A stretch of DNA of 64,000 nucleotides from Gonatopus flavifemur. Taxonomy: Eukaryota > Arthropoda > Insecta > Hymenoptera > Dryinidae. The translations under genes were made by a program, and so were the position numbers. The stretch covers positions 310,001-374,000 of the forward strand of contig JAFFJZ010000013.1 of NCBI GenBank assembly GCA_018340375.1. The letters run 5' to 3'. How positions within the stretch are numbered: position 1 is the first letter of the stretch; the number at the start of each line of letters is the position of its first letter. A model generated the notes under the pieces. That model saw only the letters and a list, made by a program, of their open reading frames with translations. It was not told the origin of the DNA and did not search any database. Positions 1 through 11,300 of this stretch are shown one piece after another.

Positions 1-2
1 AC

Positions 3-285
3 GAATAAAATTTGAAGAACGTTTCGGTTTTTATCGTACTTCTACTATGCACATCATATCAACAACTTTGAACATGGTATTGATCGTTTTGTATGGGGAA
101 TACACAAAAAGGTATCTATGTGGGTATCTATCGTGGAATTCCTATACATTCTTTTCTTCTTCCTTCTGAGGAATAAAATTCGAAAAACTCGAAGAAGAAT
201 TCGGTGATTTTTATCGTACTTCCACGATACACATCATATCAATAACTCTGAACATAGTTTTGACTGTTTTGTATGGGAAACGCAG
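3..285. repeat. Tandem duplication, about 178 bp period
   Basis: The stretch starting near 3 (GAATAAAATTTGAAGAAC, then TTTTATCGTACTTC) recurs about 178 bp later from 171, including the shared run CACATCATATCAA and GTTTTGTATGGG. Copies are diverged by point changes and small indels. No coding function is visible. Confidence 0.6.
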
Positions 286-289
286 AATG

Positions 290-2400
290 CAACTCGTAGC
301 GAAATGCACAAAATTGCACAAAAGTTGTTGTCATAATGCTGCGAAGATGTTTGAATACATGAAGCTGTGGCATATGGGATGAAATAATTTTCCAACAATA
401 AAACACAAACTGCTGCATCAACACTGAAGCAACGGTTACATTACAACTTTTGCGGTAGGGTTCAAAGCTCCACGACCATTTCGCCACCTATGCAATCAAC
501 GATATCACTCGGAAAATTTTTTATCCAAAGATTACATACAAATCGATGGAAAAATATCCGCATAGAGACTCATAAAAACCAGAAAACTTATATGGGTGAC
601 GTTCGGTAGAATGCTTAAGAAAATGTAAAAATTCTATGGTGATGTGATGTACCAACCAAAAACCTCACCTTTCAGTTTTTTCTTGCGTAGTACCCATACA
701 ACAAAATAAGTTTCTCTAATCCATTCTTTGAATTTATCAAATACTCCTAGATACATTCAGATAATCAAAATTACAACCCATGATAGAAAAGGAATTGAGA
801 AACTTCTTTCGTTAAATAGGAACATTTTCTGTTGTTGTTTATTCAAATGTTCGAAGTAGAAGAATCAACACATTGTTTATATTAATCATGATATTTTTCC
901 TTCAACATTTCATCCAGTTCTATTATGGAATATTGGTGTTTCATTAGTTTCATAACAACGGTGTATTATTTTTGCACACAAATAATGTATCCAAGAAATT
1001 TCAAGATAATTTCAACATTCCGAAGCCTAAAGAGAACTGTCTTGCGCAAAATTATCCAACCTCAACAAATTACATCCCGGTCAAAGGTTCACGAATGAAC
1101 AATTGCAAACGACGTCTTTTCAACCACGCTCTCAAAAAAAGAATCAATCGAAACTGTAGGAAATTGAAAATCATTGTAATTTGAGAGCGCGTTTGAGATA
1201 AACTCGTTACATTAGGAATACAAAAATTATCTCTCTATATATACGAAGCGAAGATGAAAGCACGTATACATGGGGTGAAGTTCAAGACAAAATTCTCTTC
1301 CACTTTCGTATCTTTTCATTTGACACCTGACACGAAGTTATTTAGTTCATTTCTCAGGAATCAAGCAAATCAATATAATCTATACACACAAATTTATACT
1401 CCAATATTCATTCACGAATTTCACAACGTAGAAACATAACACAAATATTTGCAAAATTGCTGAGACTGCATAGAGCTGACTCCAAAGTGCAGTGCACCTT
1501 TCCTTCTATCCTTCTTTCAGTCAATCAATCCTTCTCACACCTATCAAATTTAGCACGAGCATAACAACCAAGGCACGTTGGCCAAAATCAGCAAAAGACC
1601 GATGGCGTGATTCCCCACTCCCATGAAATAAAAATCATCGCTTCTCAAATAAGGAGAAAATCGATGAAAAACCAGAGTATACTTTCGGGAGTGATACGGA
1701 GTTCACGCCTCGCACAAGCTTTTTCACAAAAACACGGCTTACTAATTTGAACTTCGATTATTTTTTCGCGTTCCGTACCGAGTGTGAATTACGCGCGAGT
1801 TCGACGTGCCGTAGATTTGGACGGATTACCCTTCCGACCGAAGTTTCGTTTGGTTGCTCTCATCATTTAATTTCTTAGCACTTGAAATTCTTATTTTGAG
1901 TTAGAATTAGTAGAGTCAGTGCGCGCTCTTGGTTCAGGGATTCCTCCTAACATCCTTCCCCCATCTTGGATCAAACATTTCCGAGAACCAACAACATCCT
2001 GCGAGCTGACCTGGAATCAGCTCATGCAGCATTAGCCGCATAATAGTGAGTAACTACCGAATTCAATATACATTTCGAACACACATACACATACACATAC
2101 TTTCTCCCATCAGAAACTATCTCGATGTCACTGTTAAAAATCTTGTAATTCAAAAGTCATTGTATCTGTTATTCCCTTCTATTCGAATCGTTGTATTGTA
2201 ATATCTTTCATTTGTTCTCTCTCTTGCTCTCTCCAAGAGAAATGAATATCAATGCGAATAACACTCGCATTAAAAACTAAAGGTCAATCTATTAGTTCAT
2301 TTCTCTTCCCTTTCATCATTAAGAAGAAATCATTGAACATATCTACGGGTGCCGCTTTGGAATTTTGAGTTCCTCGGCAAGCTTAGACCGTGAGCAGACC
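290..2400. other. Intergenic DNA without recognisable gene
   Basis: All open frames here are short and lack family signatures. The stretch 1780-2060 is somewhat GC-richer and could be old repeat or promoter DNA, but I find no matching partner in the window. Nothing else is supported. Confidence 0.5.
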
Positions 2401-2423
2401 CACACATTCGATTCGGTCTAGCC

Positions 2424-3466
2424 GCTTTTTATTTAAAAAAGTATAATCCGACGTTTCGACCGAGTTTCGGCCATTTTCAAGGATAATATATAATCATAAT
2501 GGCGAAGGATTTGTCTGTTCCATCGTCGTTAAAAAACCTCGTTGACAAGAGGACAGAGGTCCTTCGCCATTATGATTATGTATTAACCTTGAAAATGGCC
2601 GAAACTCGGTCGAAACGTCGGATTATACTTTTTTAAATAAAAGTTATTCGCCATTGCCCGCGATATTGGACTTCTTCTATCCATTAATAAGGAACGATAC
2701 GGGGATCTGCCAACTCCACTTTCCTCAACCTATGAGTGAATATTCTTATTCTACCTCTGTCCTCTTGTCAACGAGGTTTTTTAACGACGATGGAACAGAC
2801 AAATCCTTCGCCATTATGATTATGTATTATCCTTGAAAATGGCCGAAACTCGGTCAAAACGTCGGATTATACTTTTTTAAATAAAAGTTATTCGCCATTG
2901 CCCGCGATATTGGACTTCTTCTATCCATTAATAAGGAACGATAGGGGCATCTGCCAACTCCACTTTCCTCACCCTATGAGTGAATATTCTTATTCTACCT
3001 CTGTCCTCTTGTCAACGAGGTTTTTTAACGACGATGGAACAGACAAATCCTTCGCCATTATGATTATGTATTATCCTTGAAAATGGCCGAAACTCGGTCG
3101 AAACGTCGGATTATACTTTTTTAAATAAAAGTTATTCGCCATTGCCCGCGATATTGGACTTCTTCTATCCATTAATGAGGAACGATACGGGCATCTGCCA
3201 ACTCCACTTTCCTCAACCTATGAGTGAATATTCTTATTCTACCTCTGTCCTCTTGTCAACGAGGTTTTTTAACGACGATGGAACAGACAAATCCTTCGCC
3301 ATTATGATTATGTATTATCCTTGAAAATGGCCGAAACTCGGTCGAAACGTCGGATTATACTTTTTTAAATAAAAGTTATTCGCCATCGCCCGCGATATTG
3401 GACTTCTTCTATCCATTAATAAGGAACGATACGGGCATCTGCCAACTCCACTTTCCTCAACCTATG
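2424..3466 (+). repeat. 244-bp tandem array with head-to-head inverted copy, Penelope-like terminal repeat
   Basis: Three and a half direct copies of a 244-bp unit run from about 2553 to 3466; the same landmark occurs at 2654, 2898 and 3142 and, with one change, near 3386. A partial copy in the opposite direction (2424-2552) abuts them, giving a head-to-head junction near 2552. Each unit carries GAAAATGGCCGAAACTCGG followed at once by TCGAAACGTCGG. GGCCGA pairs with TCGGTC as a 6-bp stem and is followed by GAAAC, which is the layout of a hammerhead ribozyme stem II and core. Tandem plus inverted terminal repeats with hammerhead motifs are known for Penelope-like elements. The 60-residue open frame in each unit starts at ATT and is probably incidental. 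Confidence 0.65.
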
Positions 3467-3689
3467 AGTGAATATGAGTATTTCTTGTACGTTCTATTTC
3501 GCACTGCCAAAATCAACAAGTGTAACGAATCATGGCCACGGGGCTCGTGCACGGAGAAAATTTTATGATAATGCCTCCTCAAAAAATATCATACGAGCCA
3601 TCATACAGTATTGTAGTTTACGGATATATCAGAAATATATCACGTTTTCTTACGCTATATGTGAACGTTTAGTTTGAAGCAAATAATAT

Positions 3690-4045
3690 ACGGTATAACA
3701 GAACCTCTTATACTGCCTCGTCACACGTATCTGTTGGTATGACCATATATGTTTCGGTAGTTTACCGCAATCAATATATAGTATTAAAGAACCTTGTATA
3801 CTGCCTTGTCACCCGTATTGGACGGTATGACTATATATATATGCTGTTGTATTTGACTTAAAATAACACGGAGTATTAGTGCACATATATTCTCGAAATA
3901 CATATTATACATATTTCAGGATTGTTGAGAGTGTTGGGAGGAATCGCTTTTTCCAATTTGTTGTTCAGAAGTGATTGTATGACAAATGAGAATATTATTC
4001 AATATGTGCTGAGAATATTATTCAATATGTGCTGAGAAAATAAAA
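3690..4045. repeat. Short direct repeats
   Basis: Two diverged copies of a roughly 90-bp segment (shared: TATACTGCC, GTCAC, GTAT, GGTATGAC) lie at 3695-3850. A 22-bp direct repeat (AATATTATTCAATATGTGCT) occurs twice at about 3990-4035, before a poly-A run. Confidence 0.5.
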
Positions 4046-4145
4046 AAAAAAAAATTCGATTTCCGAGTCACGGGGCTTGGTTCATGGTCATATGATATAA
4101 CTTAGAATCAAGCTATTCATGAACGAGATTTGGAAACATTTATTC

Positions 4146-4237
4146 TGCCTGGACAGGGAATCGAACCTACCTACAACAGACCTACCTAATACCTAAATCC
4201 TAAGCCCTAACCGATTTACCTAAATTGCGATGTATTG
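4146..4237 (-). ncRNA. tRNA-like SINE fragment
   Basis: On the minus strand a B-box match GGTTCGATTCCC (4156-4167) lies downstream of an A-box-like stretch with TTTAGG and GGTTAGGGCTT (4203-4231). The core with repeated TAGGTAGG is shared with copies near 9840 and 46540, which suggests one tRNA-derived short interspersed element family. No good cloverleaf forms, so it is not a functional tRNA. Confidence 0.4.
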
Positions 4238-4239
4238 GT

Positions 4240-5570
4240 GGGATGGCTTGAACTTCAAATTATGCGCGTATCTGAGAGAAAATGGAAGAAAATGAGTGAA
4301 TGAAGATCAAATCAAATGTTATACAGATGTGCATGTTTGTGTACTCAATATACACGTCGTTCGCGGTGTGATCAACAGATCTACTCTTCAGTTAAGTGAG
4401 ACCAATGGATTTATGTTTATGTCTCTACCTGTGAGAAGATTTGTAAATTTGAGGTTAGATCTGTTCAAGAAATTATCAACGTCTATGGTTCTTCCTGTCA
4501 TATATACATTTTGAAACAATTTATGTTCATACACAGTTCACGTGAGAATGAATTAAATATTGATTTATATTATAGATATTTTACAGAATCAGGTTAGCTT
4601 ATGAAATACTTATCAGCTCAATATATGTAATCCATGAAAATGAAAATATCAGATGAGTATCAATTTGTATTTTAATACTTATTTTACAATCTTTTTGATC
4701 CATAAATAAATACAAGAGTAATGTCATTAGTTTATAAAACTTTTGTTATCAGTTTGAATCATGTATACTATTCTATAAGAGATTTTTCTTCATGGCACAT
4801 CGGATTACTTCAGAGTAATGTCATTTCAAATGAAGAAGCGTGTGGTATAAAATATCAGGAACAAGATGGAAGACGAGATCAGCTACGGTAATTGAAAATC
4901 CATGAGGGATTTTCAATTTGAACTGCAAATAATGAGGATCGGCGCTGCACTAACGATGACTCCACAAGTTAGAATAATGATGAAGTGAACATAGTGTTTT
5001 GATTATATTCCTGATTGTACTTCTTTAGATTCTTCCGAATTTCTGGAACGCAAAGTCAAATGTAATGAGTTCGAAAAATGCTTGGTATACCTCTTATCGA
5101 TGCTTTTGATATATTATATGATTCAGAGGATCGACTAAGTTTTTATAAAAATTTTCATTTTGTATCATCTGTTGGTCTAGATTAGATATCTATTCTGAAA
5201 ATGTTGATCAAATCCAAATGTTGTATATTAAAAGGATCAACCAAGCAGGGGGAATGTTTCTAGTAACGTTTACTATAAAAAAAGGAATATCAAGAAAAAT
5301 GTCACAATTTTGAAAGTAAATGCAATGGTTAGGCTATTGCTTCAAAATTCAGAGTGAAGTCAATGTATGTCTTAAAATTGAGCTATTTAAATGTAATCTT
5401 CACACATCACAGACGTTTAAGATAATAACGGGTACAGTGTTCCTAATATAGTGTGGTAGAAAAGAATATTTATTTTGAGATACATAGTACATCAGCTTAT
5501 TCATATTCCATAAACATACATAATTTATGAAAATGTATTTACAATATCAATTTGATAATGGTCAAAATTC
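4240..5570. other. Intergenic DNA without recognisable gene
   Basis: AT-rich, only short open frames. A polyadenylation-type AATAAA for the minus-strand gene that ends at 5573 is present on the minus strand near 5470. Confidence 0.4.
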
Positions 5571-5572
5571 TC

Positions 5573-8191
5573 TTACATCCAGTTTCTGGTAATATAATGA
5601 AATCCGTCAGTGCTCTTATTGATATCCGTAACATTTACGTAATTCAGATGACTCTCCGTTAAAATTTCCCAATTAAAATTTTCAATATCCATGATTTTAT
5701 ATGATTGAGTGTGATTACTGAAATGAATGTCGTGAAATACTTTAGTAACAAAGAATAGTTTATCACTTTGATCACGGAGTATATAGTTCACATAATGGAA
5801 TAACGGTCCTTCTTCAGAAGGTATCATAAGAACACTATTTTTATTCATTATTTTTCCGTTATATTTTATCCACCGCACAAATTCAACGTGTCCTTCCAAC
5901 TTTGGTAAAATTAAATTATCTCTCGCAAGTTCATTCTGCAATGTTAACAAATTACCATCTAGCTTTGGACCAATGAATAAATCTTTTGTCCTATATTCAT
6001 TACGAATAAAGCGATAATTCAGTCGCATTTGATGTCTGAAAGCAATAGTCTTGCAAATATTAATCCTACTGATAGCGGCTCTAGCTATAATTTTTCCTTC
6101 GCGATGCTTACTCTCAAATCACATTGAAGATGTTTTCCAAAGCACTCCTGTTGCTTCTAGAATTCGAGGATAGTGCACAAGGAAATGGTGCTTTGGTTTC
6201 ATGTGTCCGGGAAACAATCGAGAGTGCCGCTCTAAATATTCTCTGATCAAAATATCCAAATGATGATGTGAGTTTTTCGAGAACATAGAATTCATAATAA
6301 CTTCCACCATCATTTTTAATAATTTTAATAATTGCCAATATTCATTGTCCAACGGTATCAGATGACCAAGAATTGAACATATGTTTCTTATCAAAGAAAA
6401 CATTTCTGCCGATGACATTGCTAATCGCGAATGTTTTTTTAAATGATGGTCTAAGATTTCGGCTGGTCTATTTTTACCATCATTGGGACCATAATTGAAT
6501 CCACGGATTCTTTCATTTAATTCCTCTATTGAGAAGTATTTCATGTCAAATACAAAATTCCGTAATATCAAAGCCACATCATACGCACATATACCTTCTA
6601 AAACATCATGCATTACATCGACAGACAAGTTTTTGGTGACATGGTAATCTTTTATGTCATGAAAAACACACATTTCTTTCACACCACTAAATTGAACGTT
6701 ATTAAAATTTACATGAGTATCATAATTATTCACGTCACGTAAAATGCATTGACTTTCGTGAAAAATAGTTCCTAGATCTTTTGTTTGCGTTAAGCAAAAC
6801 CTGCAGAAGAAATTCGCTCTGAAACTTTCGGTGAAACCAAGGATGGAATGCAGGCCTAAATTATCACCTAGAATTAAGCTTAACTGGAAATATATTTTTT
6901 CAGATCCTGTAGGGAGATCGATTGTGACACCTTCTTCATTCAAGAATTTTATTTCACTAATAGCTGTTCCGAAAATCATTCTATTTTCAAAAACAACCCT
7001 ATCTAAGGTATTGAATACAAGGAACAGAAAAATATTTTCCAATTTTGATTGAAGGTGGATTGGCAAACATGGTATACTCAAATATACCGCACCACATTTA
7101 TTAATGCCTTTATGGCTCCCTAAAGGGTTGTTGACTTCATAGTCATCAAAATACATGTGCAAAGGCATAACTAATTTCCCATTGAATGAAGGTATCTTAG
7201 ATTGCCAGAAACTACCTTGGATGAAATTCGAAATAATTTCGGAATCAGGCTTCAAAGATTGAATATATTTTACAGTGTCTTCGAAAACATTAGGTATTTC
7301 GAAAAACTTTTTGAAAACTTTCCTAATGGGAATAAACTGCAGTGTACATTTAACATTCCTGATGACTTGTTCACCATCTTTTTCTCTCATTTCGGTCCTC
7401 TCGCCTACAATATGATTTTCAGGTAAAATCAGACTGCCACGTTCAGTGAAATACTTGAAGAGATGCCATTCTGTATCTAAATGATCGAAAACGTTCGAGC
7501 ATCTACGGAGAACTTCGTGAACTTCGGAATATTTTTCACAATCATTACTGTCTAAATGAACATTTATCGTGTCTCTAACTACATCCATGATAGCCTTGAT
7601 TAAATGTGAAGTTTCGCCCAATATATCTTTTACTCTTTTCTTGGGTATCTCAGGGAAATCGTAAAGCTTCGCTAGAAACGTCGCACCTTTTTCTTTCAAA
7701 ATATCTTTCAACGGTTGATATGTAGTTTTCGGCTCTCTATTAAGGTTTTCGACATTTGTAGTATCTTGAAAATTTTCAATGTTTCGCAGGTTGTCTAAAA
7801 TTTTTTCATCCAAATATTCATCTCCCGAATCGAATTCAGTCGAATCATTATCGCTATCAAGATCCTCATCAAATACATCGGTACTGGATTCCTGATCTGG
7901 GATATCTTGTCCTTGATTTGCGCTACTAGGACTCGATATTGAACAAGACGAGAAAAATTCATTTGTATTGTCACAAAGTTGTTGGGGGCAGTATTCCTTT
8001 GTATCAATATGTTTCAGTGTTCTATGCTTCCTAAAAGAATCGGAAGACGTGAATGTTCTTTGACATTTTTCATCATTACACTTGTAGAACCCCAAGTTTG
8101 GATGTACGACAAGGAAGTGTTGAGATATTAACCTATTATTGAGGAGGAAATCTGCACAAACGGAACAATTCATTTTCAAATCTTCAATCAA
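5573..8191 (-). pseudogene. C2H2 zinc-finger / TNP2-like (CACTA-type) transposase with one in-frame stop
   Basis: One frame of 872 codons is broken only by a TGA at 6116-6118. The 690-residue N-terminal part has two zinc fingers (C9, C12, H25, H30; C38, C43, H56, H61), an acidic linker (about 80-150), then a transposase-like region with GSHKG near residue 355, a CRFC cysteine pair, and DVMHDVLEG near 524-532, like the DxMHxxxxG hallmark of TNP2-type CACTA transposases. After the stop the same frame continues with FESKHREGK and runs 181 codons to 5573, matching the expected C-terminal part. The stop follows WKTSSM where the family normally has arginine, so CGA to TGA is the simplest cause. It starts 150 bp after the end of the 9-exon gene, in the same direction, so both may belong to one element. 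A domesticated gene using readthrough or splicing round the stop is possible but unsupported. Confidence 0.75.
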
Positions 8192-8341
8192 TCAAATTGA
8201 AATTCTCATTCAGAACTAAATTTTTTATAAATTTAATCCAAAACCATTGAATTTCAAGAATATACAAAATTTTAGTAAAGAATTTGGAATAAAATATATT
8301 CAATCAAGTGCACGTGAATCAATAAATCAACGAGATAGTTT

Positions 8342-11300
8342 CTATGTTTTGGAATTATTCCCACTCAGTTGTTTGATTTCCCCAGATAAAATATTGATCG
8401 CAGGTAAATATTTTTTGTTAGCCTGCTCAATATTGAACAGAGCCTTTTCTATAAACAACCATAAGGATTTGGCTCGGTGAGGGTATTCGCTATTTGTGGC
8501 ATAAAATGTTTTAAAAGTTAAGTCTATCGCATGTAGAAAAGATTTGACTTCGTAGAGTATATCATCCACTGCTACATAGAATGAAGATGGATTTGTAATG
8601 GTTCCCACTATGACAGGAGTGGGTTGCAGTGTCTCTCCAGCTTGGAATAATTTATTTCGAATTTCTTCTAACTTTGTTTTCAAATCTGCTGCTGTCTGAA
8701 ATGGAATGAATATCATATAGTGATGAAAAGAAGGTATATAAGGTAGTTAACTACACAATTCACACAATTTTCTACTTTTAATGTTGGGAGTGTATGAAAA
8801 TGATTGAAGATGAAAAAGATTAGAAACGTTTGTTGAAAAGAAAGGTAGTACAGCAGTTCTCCGTTCGGTTAAGATTTTTTAATGTGCTTCATACATCTAA
8901 TGTTGAAATGATTACATTGAAAATACAGGAATTTTTGAATGAGAAGAAAGATCCTTCTTGCTATTCCTCTCGAATACAATTCCACAGGGTATAACTCAAA
9001 GGTCAATTCTAACTAAAAAGTTGGTTCTACAAGAGAACTGTAGTATAATGACACGTATCCAATATAATTTATATATAAATTATACTGGACTGTATATGAA
9101 TTATATATCATTTTCTTACTCAGGTTTTGCCTTTTTCCTGAAAAACTGAACATCCGATGTTTTAGTTTATTCTACACTGTAAGAAATAGATGTAAAATTA
9201 CCACTACATTGTACATGTAATTTGACCATGATGTGATGGTAACTCGCAATTAACTGAACAGTGTGAGGGTAAATGCTCTTTACCTATCCACATTGGTAAA
9301 TTTACATGTACAATGTAGTGGTAATTTTACCTTCCATGTCAGTAAAATTACATTGACATCAGGGTAAATGCTCTTTACCTATCCACATTGGGAAATTTAC
9401 ATGTACAATGTAGTGATAATTTTACCTATCATGTCGGTAAAATTACATGGACATCAGGGTAAACGCTCTTTACATATCCAAATTGGTAAATTTACATGTA
9501 CAATGTAGTGGTAATTTTACCTATCATGTCGGTAAAATTACATGGACATCAGGGTAAACGCTCTTCACATATCCAAATTGGTAAATTTACATGTACAATG
9601 TAGTGGTAATTTTACCTATCATGTCGGTAAAATTACATGGACATCAGGGTAAACGCTCTTTACATATCCAAATTGGTAAATTTACATGTACAATGTAGTG
9701 GTAATTTTACCTATCATGTCGGTAAAATTACACTGACATCAAAGTAAATGCTCTTTACCCTTCCAGATTGCAATGTACACAATTGCCCCCAGTAAGAACA
9801 TATGTAAGCCTCTTTCGGCCCGCTCATCAGTGTTGTCGGTTTAGCTGCGATCGTTAGGGCATAGATTAGGTAGGTTAGGAAAAGTATATAGGTAGGTCTC
9901 TGACAGAGGTTCGATACCCGTTGGAAGGAAGTCTTCCAGAAGCTCATGTTCCACCACCAGTTTAATGTTAGAATAATTTTTTTTCTTGTTTGTGTAATTC
10001 TGCATCAAACATGTAGGTTGTAATTTTACACGAACATGTGGGTGTAATTTTACATCGAACATGTGAGTGTAATTTTACACAAACATGTCAGTGTAATTTG
10101 ATTTTCATCGACCATGTAGATGTAATTTTACACCAACATGTGAGTGTAATTTTACATCTAACATGTAGCTGTAATTTTACATATACATGTAGATGTAATT
10201 GTACATGAACATGTCAATGGCAACACAATTTACCAATACAGTCCATGTAAATTTACAGGTTGTGATGGTAATTTCACATTATACATCCCATGTAATTTCA
10301 CCGATACTGTGAGGGTAAACGCTGTTGCCACCGACATCTCGGTAAAATTACCTCGGAAAGTTCTTACTGTGTAGATTTTACTCAGATTATGCCCTGCATT
10401 TCCAGACAGCGATAGCTCAGTCGAAGAATTTTTCCAGAAGTCTTTTAATATTCGTGTATCCCTAAAGAATGCTTGAAGGAATGTTTGACGGAGCGATTGC
10501 TGTCTGAGGTAGAAAAATTGAGAGAACACTGTTAGAAAAATCTGTCTGAAATTTCATAAGAATATTATAAAGTTATTTACATAATAATTTTATTAAATTT
10601 CATACGAAATTTTGTATGAAATTTCATAATTCCATATTGAATTTAATAATTTATCAATAATTTGATAACTAAATATTAAATTTAATATGGAATTATGGAA
10701 TTTCATACAAAGTTTCGTATGAAATTTAATAAAATTATTATGTAAAAAACTTCATAATATTCTTATGAAATTTGAGACAGATTTTTCTAACAGTGAAATA
10801 TTAATATCATTTTGCATTCGAGAGCGCTTTTCTGCTGAAGAAAACAATCTCCTTCAATGGAAAGGGATACTTTGGATATCAATATGAAAGATGAACTTAC
10901 ATCGAAATCATTTTGAGCATTATGAAAATATTACTAGAAATGAATTCTGACCCCAGTGAACAATCTGTTATCATCAAGAACTTTGAAAGATCTCTTGAAT
11001 ATGCATGAGAGGTCAGAAAGACCTTTCAAAAATGCAACATGAAGATATCAGAATGTGATCAAATGCGTTGGTTTCTGAGGGACATAAGAGATTGCCAGAA
11101 TGTTATCCAAACGAACTCATTAAGAAGACTCTCATCTCAGATCTCAGAAAAACGATATTATTCGGATATCAATATGATAACATTGACAGGCCTCTTTCAA
11201 AAGACCGCTCGAAGAGTTCTGCCCCTTTTGAGTGTTCACTGGGACAGGATTCGCAAAACCAAAAATATTCGAAAATGTAAAATAAAATTTTTCAGATTTG

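Noticed and set aside
2654..3324. Three identical 60-codon frames in the 244-bp array
   Set aside because: Start at ATT, no ATG, and repeated only because the unit is repeated.
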